Source: Bacillus smithii | GTDB lineage: Bacteria; Bacillota; Bacilli; Bacillales; DSM-4216 | Assembly (NCBI RefSeq): GCF_001050115.1 | Contig: NZ_CP012024.1 | Location: 2,026,001 to 2,090,000, forward strand | Reading direction: 5' to 3' | DNA length: 64,000 nt | Part shown: positions 31,533 to 40,437 of the stretch, piece after piece | Layout of the letters: each line of letters begins with the position of its first letter | Position numbering within the stretch: position 1 is the first letter of the stretch | Notes under the pieces: generated by a model | Database searches by the model: none | Told to the model about the DNA's origin: nothing | The model's input: the letters and a program-made list of their open reading frames with translations, nothing else | Made by a program: the position numbers and the translations under genes

Positions 31533-32240
31533 CTATTTTTTCATAAATACCGGTTCATTTTTTTCATTAACGGTATAGGGCAATGAATAAGCGGGAACGA
31601 AAAATGAATGCTGCGTTAATAACGGTCGTATATCTTCTCCCGGCTTGTATGTATGTTTGTTGTTTTTCAAGGCCTCATACAAGTCCATACGATAATCGAC
31701 ATAAATCTTTCCGTCTCCGGTAATGACGAGTGGAAGATTTTTTTGAGAGTAGGGGCTCGTAACCATTGGTTCTTCTTTATAGCCGAGTTTTTTATAATCA
31801 AGAGTATAGACATTTGGCGCGATTTCTTTTTTAAACGGTGGATATCCGTGAGATTGAATACGTATTTCCAATTCCCTTATGGTTTCCGCAATACGCAAAT
31901 CAAAGATTTTGACAACAGGTTTTTTCTCTACATCCAACAATACGTATTGAAAGATCCCGCCGTTTTCGTACGAATTCCCCGGAGGTTCCGGCAAATATTG
32001 AGGAACTAATTTTTTAAAATCAATTAAATATTTTTGATAGATTGGAACATTCTCATCTTTTGTTTGAATGGGAAGGATGCCTCCGTTTTGTTTTTGAAAC
32101 TGTTCAACGGCTTTTTGAACGGATTGAATTTGTTCTTGATAAGGGACTTTATTCTCTGCTTTCTCTTCATCCGGAAACATGCATCCATCTAAAAAGAAAA
32201 CAGTTGTGAGCAATAAAACAGATATGAGCAACTTCCTCAA
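31533..32240 (-). CDS. yphF: YphF-like lipoprotein
   Basis: 235 residues with a type II signal peptide, MRKLLISVLLLTTVFFLDGC, lipobox LDGC with the lipidated Cys20, followed by an acidic linker. The remainder is soluble and extracytoplasmic (DUF3939-like region). Function unknown. The start is TTG at 32240 after GGGAG. Lies between yphE and spoIVA as in B. subtilis. Confidence 0.82.
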   Translation of the reverse strand: MRKLLISVLLLTTVFFLDGCMFPDEEKAENKVPYQEQIQSVQKAVEQFQKQNGGILPIQTKDENVPIYQKYLIDFKKLVPQYLPEPPGNSYENGGIFQYVLLDVEKKPVVKIFDLRIAETIRELEIRIQSHGYPPFKKEIAPNVYTLDYKKLGYKEEPMVTSPYSQKNLPLVITGDGKIYVDYRMDLYEALKNNKHTYKPGEDIRPLLTQHSFFVPAYSLPYTVNEKNEPVFMKK

Positions 32241-32315
32241 TCGAAAACTCCCTTTCTATGTCAAAAATCCAACGTTAATAAAGCGGATACGAATAAATGA
32301 AAATTCTTTTTCTTT

Positions 32316-32516
32316 CTAGCCGACAGGGCCGCTGAAAACAACATAGATCATCATGATGCCGCCAAGAAATAAAAATATGTAGGCAAAAAAAGCAACAAGA
32401 AATCGAAGAAACTTAAATTTCATTTTATATCGGCTGACATAAATAGCGAACACAGAAAGAATCATGAACCCCATCGCAAGAAAGGATATCCACATTTTAA
32501 TCATGCCTGGTGACAT
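32316..32516 (-). CDS. yphE: Small membrane protein YphE (DUF2768-like)
   Basis: 66 residues from ATG 32516 (AGGAGGAGA upstream); a 68-codon upstream extension lacks an RBS and is not coding-like. Two membrane segments: MWISFLAMGFMILSVFAIYV and FLVAFFAYIFLFLGGIMMIY. Function unknown. Operon-like with yphF, 75 bp apart. Confidence 0.8.
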   Translation of the reverse strand: MSPGMIKMWISFLAMGFMILSVFAIYVSRYKMKFKFLRFLVAFFAYIFLFLGGIMMIYVVFSGPVG

Positions 32517-33028
32517 GGAATATCTCCTCCTATTTTTCCAAATATAGTATATCACGCTACGAGTATATTTCATAGAATTTTCGTTATTTTTCAAAAATAT
32601 TTTTGCTGCATTTTTCCTTTGCCGATTCAGATAAAACAAAACGATGGTTTGAAAACATTGCATTTCAGTACCATTCGTGATCTTTATGATGAAACGATCG
32701 TCGGTTATGTTCTTAAACATTCTATAATAATAAGTTTATGTTGGATACTCTTGATCAAGAGCTTTTGTATGATTTCCTGATGAACATCCACTTATTTTAT
32801 CTCGATTGTAGGTGCGGGCAACTTCGCATGGATGAAAGAGAAAGATGAAGAAAGCAAATCGGACTCACAGTATGTCCCGGGTTGGGTTGGGAGATGTATA
32901 GATTTAATCCAATGGAATCTTTTTGGAGACACATTCACGGGGAAAGGTACGATACCTTGAAGGATGATCTACAACGGCTGAAAAATATACATGCGATTTT
33001 ATAGCCACGAAAGAATATAACAACAATT
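32517..33028. other. Gap with a plus-strand coding remnant
   Basis: Upstream of yphE no gene is seen to about 32860. From about 32866 to 33004 the plus strand reads as an open C-terminal-like fragment (see the separate entry). Confidence 0.4.
32866..33004 (+). pseudogene. Degraded C-terminal fragment of an unknown protein
   Basis: After a TGA, the plus strand stays open for about 46 codons with protein-like content (GLGWEMYRFNPMESFWRHIH ... then DDLQRLKNIHAIL) to a TAG at 33002-33004. There is no start or RBS. A terminator-like hairpin with a downstream T-rich tract lies 25 bp beyond, in the right orientation. I do not recognise the family. It may be chance, but tryptophan-rich content plus a correctly placed terminator suggests gene decay. 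Confidence 0.35.
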
Positions 33029-33086
33029 AAACGGCCTCACACCACTGAAATATAGGGCTTAAGGCCGTTTAAACTTTTTATTATTT
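33029..33086. terminator. Terminator between the plus-strand remnant and the amidase gene
   Basis: AAACGGCCT (33029-33037) pairs with AGGCCGTTT (33062-33070) around a 24-nt loop. On the plus strand AAACTTTTTATTATTTTT follows. On the minus strand the following tract, AATTGTTGTT, is weaker. Confidence 0.6.
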
Positions 33087-33141
33087 TTCACTGGCTGCTG
33101 GTTCAAAAAGCGTTTATCGTGCTTTTCATGTTAACAAGGAC

Positions 33142-34701
33142 TTAATATTCCGGATACAATACAGGGGCTTTTCGATGTTTTGTAGCTTGTTCGTAAGCAT
33201 AAGCCATTCCAATCAGTTCGCCTTCACTCCACATTTTGCCGAAGAAGGCCAATGCAAACGGCGATCCGCTTTCATAATAGCCAGCCGGAACGGTAATCAG
33301 CGGTAAACCGCTTATATTGATTTCAGATATGGTGGTAGATTGCACAACATTTTCCTGAATCGACGGAATGGCTGTTGGCATTTGTGGATAGACAAATCCG
33401 TCAAGACCTTTGTCTTCCATTACTTGATGAATCATTCTAAGCAATTCCCCCTTTGTTTCGTAAAATTCACTCAAATCCGGCAAAATGCTGTGATCCGCTT
33501 CAGCTGTTTCAGCATTCACATAATCGTGAACTAAAGCAAGCGGGCCATCTTCAGTCCAAGGAATACTTTTTGCTTTATCAAACACTGTTTTGATCGAAAG
33601 AGAAGGATCCTCCGGATTTAAATGTTTAAGGTATTTTTCCAAGTCGTAGAAAAAGGTTTCCAGCCCAAGACCCACTAAAGCCGACGGACCACCTTTAGAT
33701 GATACATATTCAGCAAGTCCGGTTCCTGCAAAAGGATCCTCAACAACTTCCGCACCTTGGGCTTTTAATACTTCAATGGCCGCCAAATACAATTTTTGGG
33801 TTTCCGCTGAAAGTTCTTGTGTACGCCATCCCGGTCCGTATAATCCTAAACGTTTACCTTGTAAAAAATTCTTATCAAGAAAAGAAGTGTATCCGTTTTC
33901 AGGAATATTTCCAATTGAAGAAATGGTTTTTGGATCTTCTTTTGAATACCCGGCCATCACGCTTAGCATAAGCGCTGCATCTTGAACCGTACGAGCGTGT
34001 GGTCCTAACACATCGCGAGTCGTTCCTCCTAGGGGAGTGACCCCGACATTCGGTATTAACCCAAAAGAAGGCTTAATACCGACTAAAGCTTGAGCTGCAG
34101 CAGGAACTTGAATGGATCCGGCCGTTTCCTCAGCGACGCCAAGGACCGCAAAGTTTCCTGAAACGGCAGTCGCGGTACCACTACTGCTTCCTCCTGGTGA
34201 AATCGAGCGGTTTACTGCATTATATGTGGGCCCGTCCCAACTATTGTTTGCATTATAAGCACAGCTAAAAGCCGGAATATTGGTTTTTCCTAGAATGATA
34301 GCACCCGCTTCTTTCAATCTTGCAACGACCGGCGCATCTTTCACCGGCATTAACTCGATTCCACCAGATTCCTTACAAAGAGGAGCCCAGCCAAACGTGG
34401 AAGGAAACCCTGCAACATCCACCGCTTCCTTTATGACAATAGGAATTCCTGCCAGAGGTCCAAGTTCTGCTCCTTCTTCACGCAGCCGGTCAATGTTTTT
34501 AGCATCCTCAAGAGCATTAGGATTCATGAAGGTAAAAGCATTATAAAACTGTTCCAATTCATGAATTCGATCAAGGTAAGACTGAACTACTTCTTGAGCC
34601 GTATATTCACCATTTTGATACCCAGCTATAAGTTCTTCTACTGTGACTTCTTCAAAAAGGAAATCTTTTTCGTTTGACTTCAATAAAGTACTTTTTTTCA
34701 A
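33142..34701 (-). CDS. Amidase-signature family amidase
   Basis: 519-residue hydrolase of the amidase-signature family. The Ser-cisSer-Lys triad is recognisable: Lys in GIPIVIKEAVDV near residue 88, the signature GGSSSGTATAVSGN near residue 170, and SIQVPAAAQALVG following. No signal peptide, so probably cytoplasmic; the substrate cannot be read from sequence. GatA is unlikely because gatC/gatB are absent. A perfect TnrA/GlnR box lies 92 bp upstream, consistent with release of ammonia from amides. Confidence 0.88.
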   Translation of the reverse strand: MKKSTLLKSNEKDFLFEEVTVEELIAGYQNGEYTAQEVVQSYLDRIHELEQFYNAFTFMNPNALEDAKNIDRLREEGAELGPLAGIPIVIKEAVDVAGFPSTFGWAPLCKESGGIELMPVKDAPVVARLKEAGAIILGKTNIPAFSCAYNANNSWDGPTYNAVNRSISPGGSSSGTATAVSGNFAVLGVAEETAGSIQVPAAAQALVGIKPSFGLIPNVGVTPLGGTTRDVLGPHARTVQDAALMLSVMAGYSKEDPKTISSIGNIPENGYTSFLDKNFLQGKRLGLYGPGWRTQELSAETQKLYLAAIEVLKAQGAEVVEDPFAGTGLAEYVSSKGGPSALVGLGLETFFYDLEKYLKHLNPEDPSLSIKTVFDKAKSIPWTEDGPLALVHDYVNAETAEADHSILPDLSEFYETKGELLRMIHQVMEDKGLDGFVYPQMPTAIPSIQENVVQSTTISEINISGLPLITVPAGYYESGSPFALAFFGKMWSEGELIGMAYAYEQATKHRKAPVLYPEY

Positions 34702-34752
34702 TAGTTTTCACACCTTTTCTAAATAATCTATCACTTATCGAAACCTTTCTTG

Positions 34753-34758
34753 ATTATA
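34753..34758 (-). promoter_or_regulatory. Candidate -10 element of the amidase gene
   Basis: TATAAT on the minus strand, 52 bp before the amidase start. Its centre is about 45 bp from the centre of the TnrA/GlnR box. No good -35 is seen, as expected for an activator-dependent promoter. Confidence 0.45.
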
Positions 34759-34792
34759 TTTTAAAATCTTCATACTATTTTTAATATTTATT

Positions 34793-34809
34793 TGTCAGAT
34801 AATCTGACA
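34793..34809. promoter_or_regulatory. TnrA/GlnR box upstream of the amidase gene
   Basis: TGTCAGATAATCTGACA fits TGTNA-N7-TNACA exactly and is a perfect 7+7 dyad (TGTCAGA/TCTGACA). TnrA and GlnR bind this element; TnrA activates from sites about 50 bp upstream of the start point. Confidence 0.75.
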
Positions 34810-34984
34810 TAAATATAGTGAAGATTATTTTGGATGGCGAGTTCAAAGAGAAGGAAGCACAGAATTCGGCTGAGTCTTCAGAATCCCAGCTGCCGTTTTC
34901 GTTCCCGAAGTGAAAAATCGGACATACACATTAAATAAAACTTGCCATTCCGTTCAACTCCATTAATAAAAAAAACAAATAAAA

Positions 34985-35016
34985 AATCTCCTCGATGCAT
35001 TGCTTTCGAGGAGGTT
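34985..35016 (-). terminator. Terminator downstream of gpsA
   Basis: Minus strand CTCCTCGA-AAGCAATGCA-TCGAGGAG followed by ATTTTTTATTTG. It is the likely end of the der-gpsA transcript, 330 bp beyond the gpsA stop. Confidence 0.7.
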
Positions 35017-35071
35017 TTGATCAAATGATTCCTGTTTTGTTCATTGCCAAGAGACTTTTTCAAGAAAGTAC

Positions 35072-35092
35072 AACCGGGGAATATCCCCGGTT
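35072..35092. repeat. Perfect inverted repeat AACCGGGG/CCCCGGTT
   Basis: 8-bp arms with a 5-nt AATAT loop, in the 335 bp between gpsA and its distal terminator. No U-tract on either side, so not a classical terminator. It could be an RNA-stabilising stem or an operator. Confidence 0.6.
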
Positions 35093-35348
35093 AGAAAGAC
35101 GACCCATCCTTTTTATAAAGCCTGCTTTCTCATAGTATCGTATGAGTAGAAACTAGATGTGCATCCTTCTAAAGCCCAAATGATCATAAATTCTCTTGAA
35201 TTTCCGCTTTTTTTGCCGACAAGTCTCGGTATCTTGTTTCAAATGAAACGAGAGTGGCAACAACCTATTGAAGTTCCCCGCTTAATCCCTTTATCGCCGC
35301 GTAATGGTTTCATTCGATGGACATCGTTGGGGCAAAAACCAAAACACA

Positions 35349-36404
35349 TTACTCATTCATTCTTGCATCTAAAATATCGGACAAGTCTTCCATTTCATGA
35401 GTTCTCATTCTGGTCATCAATTCATCCACAGCTTTTTTCGGGTCATAGTTATGAAAAAGTACTTGATAAAGGGCAGTTGTAATAGGCATTTTCACATTAT
35501 AATTTTGAGATAATTGATAAGCCGCTTTGGTTGTTCTTACCCCTTCTACCACCATTCCCATGTTTTCGAGCACTTCGTTTAAATTTTTTCCTTTTCCAAG
35601 TAAATTCCCTGCCCGCCAATTTCGCGAGTGGACGCTTGTACATGTAACAATTAAATCACCGAGCCCGGCCAATCCGGAAAAAGTTAAAGGATTGGCCCCC
35701 ATTTTTGTTCCCAGACGGGCTATTTCAGCTAGCCCTCGCGTGATAAGAGCCGCTTTGGCATTATCTCCGTACCCTAAACCATCCGAAATACCTGCTGCAA
35801 GCGCAATGACATTTTTTAGCGCTCCTCCAATTTCTACGCCGATCATATCCGGGTTCGTATAAACACGGAAATGCTGATTCATAAACAGTTTTTGGATTTT
35901 CTCGGCTGCTTTTATATTTTTTGAAGACACCGTCACAGTCGTCGGCTGACGCTGACTTACTTCTTCTGCGTGACTCGGTCCTGACAAGACGATTAGATCC
36001 GTTAACAAACGAGAAGGCATTTCTTCTTCAATCATTTCCGAAATTCTCATAAGCGTATCGGGCTCAATCCCTTTACTGACATGGACGAGAGTAATCGGTT
36101 TTTTTAAAACCTCGACCATTTGTCTGACAACTTCTCGAATCGCCTTTGTCGGCACTGCCAATACAATCAATTCAACACCGTTCAGCGCTTCTTCCATGGA
36201 GGCGAATCCTTTTATGTTTTCGGGCAATATGACATTCGGCAAATATTTTTTATTCGTATGATGTTCATTGATTTCCATGATTTGTTGTGGATTATGGCCC
36301 CAAAGCCGTACATGGCATCCATTATCCGCAAGTACCATGCTCAAAGCGGTTCCCCAACTGCCTGCACCGATAACGGTAATCGTGTCAATATTCGTCTCAT
36401 TCAT
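35349..36404 (-). CDS. gpsA: Glycerol-3-phosphate dehydrogenase [NAD(P)+]
   Basis: Reduces dihydroxyacetone phosphate to sn-glycerol 3-phosphate for phospholipids. 351 residues from ATG 36404, six nt after AGGTG (a GTG three codons upstream is in frame). Rossmann motif [19 protein letters not shown] is at the N-terminus; the catalytic lysine region is [19 protein letters not shown] near residue 195. Follows der by 19 bp. Confidence 0.96.
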   Translation of the reverse strand: MNETNIDTITVIGAGSWGTALSMVLADNGCHVRLWGHNPQQIMEINEHHTNKKYLPNVILPENIKGFASMEEALNGVELIVLAVPTKAIREVVRQMVEVLKKPITLVHVSKGIEPDTLMRISEMIEEEMPSRLLTDLIVLSGPSHAEEVSQRQPTTVTVSSKNIKAAEKIQKLFMNQHFRVYTNPDMIGVEIGGALKNVIALAAGISDGLGYGDNAKAALITRGLAEIARLGTKMGANPLTFSGLAGLGDLIVTCTSVHSRNWRAGNLLGKGKNLNEVLENMGMVVEGVRTTKAAYQLSQNYNVKMPITTALYQVLFHNYDPKKAVDELMTRMRTHEMEDLSDILDARMNE

Positions 36405-36423
36405 GCTTTTCACCTACTTTTGG

Positions 36424-37734
36424 TTATTTCCGAGATCTCGCAATGATTTTAATAGGCGTTCCTTCAAATCCAAATGCATCTCTGATCCGATTCTCTAAAA
36501 AACGTTCATATGAAAAATGCATTAATTCAGGATCATTGACGAAGATAACAATAGTCGGCGGTTTGACTGCCACTTGAGTCGCGTAAAATATTTTTAGCCG
36601 CCGTTGATTCTCAGTAGGAGTAGGATTCATCGCCACGGCATCCATTATGACATCATTGAGCACGCTGGATTGAACGCGCATCGCATGGTTTTCACTCACC
36701 ATGTTTATAACGGGAAGAAGCGTATGAAGACGTTTCTTTGTTTTAGCTGACACAAATACGATCGGCGCATAATCCAAAAATAAGAAATGACTGCGTATCT
36801 TTTTTTCAAATTCATTCATCGTTTTCTCGTCTTTTTCAACCGCATCCCATTTATTAACGACGATCACAATTCCTCTCCCCGCTTCATGAGCATAGCCGGC
36901 AATCTTCTTATCTTGCTCTCTTATCCCTTCTTCTGCATTCAACACGACTAATACAACGTCTGAACGTTCAATTGCTCTAAGAGCACGCAGCACGCTGTAT
37001 TTCTCCGTTGATTCATATACTTTTCCTTTTTTCTTCATGCCGGCTGTATCGATAATCACGTACTTTTGACCGTTATACGTATAAGGAGAGTCCACCGCAT
37101 CTCTAGTGGTGCCGGCGACATCGCTCACAATCACTCTTTCTTCCCCTAAAATAGCATTGACTAAAGAAGATTTTCCTACATTTGGCCGGCCGATTAAGCA
37201 AAATTTAATTACATCATCATCGTACTCTTGCTGAGAAGACTTCGGAAAACGTTTCACCACTTCATCCAGCAAGTCTCCAAGTCCAAGACCATGGGCGCCG
37301 GAAATAGGAAATGGCTCTCCAAAACCAAGAGCGTAGAAATCGTAAATTACATCCCTCATATCCGGATTATCGATCTTATTGACAGCCAACACAACCGGTT
37401 TATTGGAACGATACAAAATTTTAGCCACTTCTTCGTCAGCTGCTGTAACCCCTTCTCGTCCATTGGTCAAAAAGATGATGACATCCGCCTCATCAATGGC
37501 GATTTCCGCTTGCTGGCGAATTTGTTCGAGAAAAGGTTCATCACCGATCTCAATCCCACCGGTGTCAATAATATTAAATTCATGAGTCAGCCATTCAGCA
37601 GAGCTGTAAATCCGGTCTCTAGTAACACCCGGAACATCTTCCACTATTGAGATTCTTTCCCCAACAATACGGTTGAAAATAGTGGATTTCCCCACATTTG
37701 GCCTCCCCACGATCGCTACAACCGGTTTTGCCAT
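36424..37734 (-). CDS. der: Ribosome biogenesis GTPase Der
   Basis: Essential GTPase for 50S subunit assembly with two tandem G domains and a C-terminal KH-like domain. G1 motifs are GRPNVGKST (near residue 8) and GRPNVGKSS (near residue 183); the NKxD motifs are NKID and NKWD. 436 residues, the usual length. GAAAGGATG precedes the ATG. Confidence 0.97.
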   Translation of the reverse strand: MAKPVVAIVGRPNVGKSTIFNRIVGERISIVEDVPGVTRDRIYSSAEWLTHEFNIIDTGGIEIGDEPFLEQIRQQAEIAIDEADVIIFLTNGREGVTAADEEVAKILYRSNKPVVLAVNKIDNPDMRDVIYDFYALGFGEPFPISGAHGLGLGDLLDEVVKRFPKSSQQEYDDDVIKFCLIGRPNVGKSSLVNAILGEERVIVSDVAGTTRDAVDSPYTYNGQKYVIIDTAGMKKKGKVYESTEKYSVLRALRAIERSDVVLVVLNAEEGIREQDKKIAGYAHEAGRGIVIVVNKWDAVEKDEKTMNEFEKKIRSHFLFLDYAPIVFVSAKTKKRLHTLLPVINMVSENHAMRVQSSVLNDVIMDAVAMNPTPTENQRRLKIFYATQVAVKPPTIVIFVNDPELMHFSYERFLENRIRDAFGFEGTPIKIIARSRK

Positions 37735-37878
37735 TTATATCATCCTTTCACAGTGGTTATAGAAAATATTCCATTCATTTTTTGTCCATCATTCAATCTA
37801 AAGACATGTCCATTTTAAGAGAAAGCACAGCTGGAAGGAAGACTCCCGTTGAGTCTGTCGATTTTTTATCAATTAAGA

Positions 37879-37906
37879 ACAAAACCCTTCCGAAAAAGAA
37901 GGGCTC
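37879..37906 (-). terminator. Terminator after the YIEGIA gene pair
   Basis: Minus strand GCCCTTC-TTTTTCG-GAAGGGT followed by TTTGTTC. It ends the yphA-YIEGIA-capping subunit transcript before der. Confidence 0.7.
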
Positions 37907-37957
37907 AACTTCACCATTTTAGCAATAATGCACAAAACTAGCAATGGCGATTAGAAT

Positions 37958-38149
37958 CTAATGCCTCACGATAATAAATATCTCTTCGGTCAGCTGGTGG
38001 GCAATTCCATCCAATATAGCCTCTAAATTCGTGGCGATGACTTCCATCTCCTTTTGATCCTCGCAGTGAAAAACAGTCGTGCCGGACGGAACTTTTTTGG
38101 GATTCGTGGTCACGGCAGCCAAAATGAAATTTTCAATCATCATTGTCAT
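37958..38149 (-). CDS. Capping-complex subunit for YIEGIA
   Basis: 63-residue acidic protein beginning MTMMIENFILAAVTTNPKKV. Its start overlaps the YIEGIA gene stop by 4 nt (ATGA), so the two are translationally coupled. The small partner always found beside YIEGIA proteins in spore formers is annotated under this name; its biochemical role is not known to me. Length and position fit, and there is no other motif. Confidence 0.75.
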   Translation of the reverse strand: MTMMIENFILAAVTTNPKKVPSGTTVFHCEDQKEMEVIATNLEAILDGIAHQLTEEIFIIVRH

Positions 38150-39042
38150 TTTTGCCGATCCCCCTTTTGAATGGCATTTGACTCACTCGGCATTCGAATC
38201 GCGTTTTCAAGTGTCGGGACCTCTTTTAAAATACGGATGGCTTTTTCCTTGTTTTTTTCTTGCGGCAACACAAAAACAGCCACTTGGCCGTTATTCAGGT
38301 CCCTTTTAGCCAATGGAACTAACGCCGGCGTTCCGGAATCCCGGATAACCCCCATAGCGGTAGAAATATCGTGTAATATCGCTTGTCTCTGTCCGAGGTT
38401 GGCAATCGTTGTGCGCGCATTAAAATTTTTTGGCGTCAAAATAAATCCCATGCCGTATTTCAATACTTCCTTTTGCCTTTCAGGAAGTCCTATATTCATA
38501 ATATAAATATCTCCCACATACAAGCCTGCCCCTTTCATATGCGGCTCAACGTATTCAATATGAACGATATCTCCCAGTTTTCCGCCAGCCATTAATTTTC
38601 TTGAAATCAACAAACATACAAATGCACCGATAAGTGCGACATAGAAGTGAAAGACAACATACAAAAGCGTTGTAGTGAATGAAGTTAAAATCACGAGGTA
38701 ATTTCTACTTTCGAAAGCAACAGCAATTCCTTCGATATAAGTAGCGCCCCTTGGCACTAGTTCTAATTGGTCGATGGTTGTCAACGTATTTCGTTCCATA
38801 TTCCGAACATCACGAAATTGTTGAGCAGCTAACGATAAGAATGTAATAGCTGTAAAATCTTTTTCCATAATCGCCGGTATCGCGACTGAACCTAAGGCTG
38901 AAGCAATAAATCCCATGGAAATATGAATAATTTTTCCGTGCAGATAGGTCGGATATTGACGGTAATCTGTTTTTAACATGTAAATCCTGGTTAATGTTCC
39001 GGCAACCACACCGAATATCACTGGATGCACATACTCATTCAT
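38146..39042 (-). CDS. yphB: YIEGIA-domain membrane protein YphB
   Basis: 298 residues. The signature YIEGIA is present at about residue 101 (RGATYIEGIAVAFESRNY). Several N-terminal membrane segments (residues 1-60) and one after the signature (LTSFTTTLLYVVFHFYVALIGAF) are followed by a cytoplasmic C-terminal half. Found in endospore formers; function unknown. Overlaps yphA upstream by 8 nt and the capping subunit downstream by 4 nt. Confidence 0.85.
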   Translation of the reverse strand: MNEYVHPVIFGVVAGTLTRIYMLKTDYRQYPTYLHGKIIHISMGFIASALGSVAIPAIMEKDFTAITFLSLAAQQFRDVRNMERNTLTTIDQLELVPRGATYIEGIAVAFESRNYLVILTSFTTTLLYVVFHFYVALIGAFVCLLISRKLMAGGKLGDIVHIEYVEPHMKGAGLYVGDIYIMNIGLPERQKEVLKYGMGFILTPKNFNARTTIANLGQRQAILHDISTAMGVIRDSGTPALVPLAKRDLNNGQVAVFVLPQEKNKEKAIRILKEVPTLENAIRMPSESNAIQKGDRQK

Positions 39043-39652
39043 AAGTTTGCTTCTCCTTTACTGGCAAAGATTTTACGTGGAATAAAGATTTGAGAATCCG
39101 TAATTCATGGATGCCAACCATGATTAGCATGGAAAAAGAAAAAAAGTCTAAAAACCAGCTATCCCCTATTTTATAAGGCAAGGATGCTTCTTGGCTAAGG
39201 ACCTTAAACAATAACCATTCTCCCGCTAAAAACCCCATATAAGCAGAGATCATTCTATTTTTCCAAAGTCGAGGGTTAGGATAGATCGCAAATTGAATGA
39301 GCAGAACAAGGATCACAATATACCATTTGACGTCGACTAAAAACCAGGCCCTTTCATACATTTCAAAAAGCTTTATCCCCGCGAATACCATAGCGGTCAT
39401 CAACGCGGATATACAGAATGAAAACAGTTGTATGAATGGATATTGTCGAATGGCGAAACATCCAATCGCTGTCAGTAAAAGATAAGAAAACGATACTTCA
39501 GCATGATCGATTGTGATAAATTTTCCCGCTCCAATACAAAGCAGCAAGCTCATAATGCTTATTTTCAACCGTAAAGGATGAGATTTATCCATAAGAAAGG
39601 TAGCCGTTATCCATATACCCCAGCATACGGATAAAAAAATTACGTACTCCAT
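39035..39652 (-). CDS. yphA: YphA membrane protein
   Basis: About 205 residues with six or seven predicted membrane segments. AGGAGG lies 7 nt before the second of two adjacent ATGs (39652). First gene of the three-gene overlapping set with YIEGIA and its capping subunit, which suggests a shared function at the membrane. No known catalytic motif. Confidence 0.78.
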   Translation of the reverse strand: MEYVIFLSVCWGIWITATFLMDKSHPLRLKISIMSLLLCIGAGKFITIDHAEVSFSYLLLTAIGCFAIRQYPFIQLFSFCISALMTAMVFAGIKLFEMYERAWFLVDVKWYIVILVLLIQFAIYPNPRLWKNRMISAYMGFLAGEWLLFKVLSQEASLPYKIGDSWFLDFFSFSMLIMVGIHELRILKSLFHVKSLPVKEKQTYE

Positions 39653-40370
39653 CATTCGCCCTCCTATTGTTACCATTATGGGAAAGGATTATGAATTTCA
39701 TTCATTGGAAGAGTTCACGGTTTTCGTCATTTCCTTCATACTAAGGAGGGAAGAGATAGAGAAAACAACAAAGATAACATTTCTTAATGGTAAAAGCCAG
39801 GATTCATCAAAAGCCCCGCTTTCCGATTTCCAATCTATTGGAAAATCGAATTATTCGAAATGATGATCGTCCAATGCGAACGAATGCGTTTTCTTGGAAT
39901 GGAAGGAATTGTTTCTTTTTATCCTCATGAACAGAAGATGAACGAATACTGACCTATCCGAAACGAAAAACTAAAAAAAGGGGGTCCCAAAATCTCCTTT
40001 TAAACAAGGAAACCCGACGAGATAAAATTTTCTCGTCGGGTTTTTTCTATTCGGGACTTTCTTTTTGAATCAGGCTGTTTTCTTCCTCCTGTTTCAAAAA
40101 GTGATAAGAGATGACAGAGCAGCCCGAATTCGATGTGTACCTTATCCGGCTTTTGCAAATAAAATCTGCGGAATGACTGATTGCCTTTGATATGACCGAA
40201 CGAATGAATGGGAAAAGCGAGTTTTTGTCATTTGTCAAAGTTGCTTTTTACTGTGACGGTCGAAAAATGTGGGAGACTGTTCCGGGGAAGCGAGCCGGGC
40301 GAGGAGCGAAAGAAAAGACTTGCGGATCGTCCGCGGAAAACGAGCAGATTGCGATCCCGAGATTTACATA
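39653..40370. other. 720-bp gap where fni would be expected
   Basis: In B. subtilis the type 2 isopentenyl diphosphate isomerase gene fni lies between rpsA and yphA. Here there is none. The stretch holds a plus-strand open fragment of about 50 codons ending at 39952 (FRFPIYWKIELFEM ... MRFLGMEGIVSFYPHEQ), a plus-strand terminator at 40011-40046, and a locally GC-rich 40255-40360 with no convincing gene. Confidence 0.5.
40011..40047 (+). terminator. Plus-strand terminator without an obvious gene
   Basis: AACCCGACGAGA-TAAAATTT-TCTCGTCGGGTT, a 12-bp perfect stem followed by TTTTCTATT on the plus strand. No intact plus-strand gene precedes it. Confidence 0.8.
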
Positions 40371-40421
40371 AAAAAGGGATGCCCCTCAGTCATTTTGCTG
40401 ACTTTTGGGCATCCCTTTTCC
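40371..40421 (-). terminator. Terminator after rpsA
   Basis: Minus strand AAAAGGGATGCCC and GGGCATCCCTTTT pair around a loop containing a second small stem (AGTCAGC/TGACT), followed by a T-run. Confidence 0.88.
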
Positions 40422-40437
40422 CTTCGAGCAATAGGAT

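Noticed and set aside
34878-35063. 61-codon minus-strand ORF downstream of gpsA
   Set aside because: It runs through the terminator hairpin at 34985-35016 and lacks family features.
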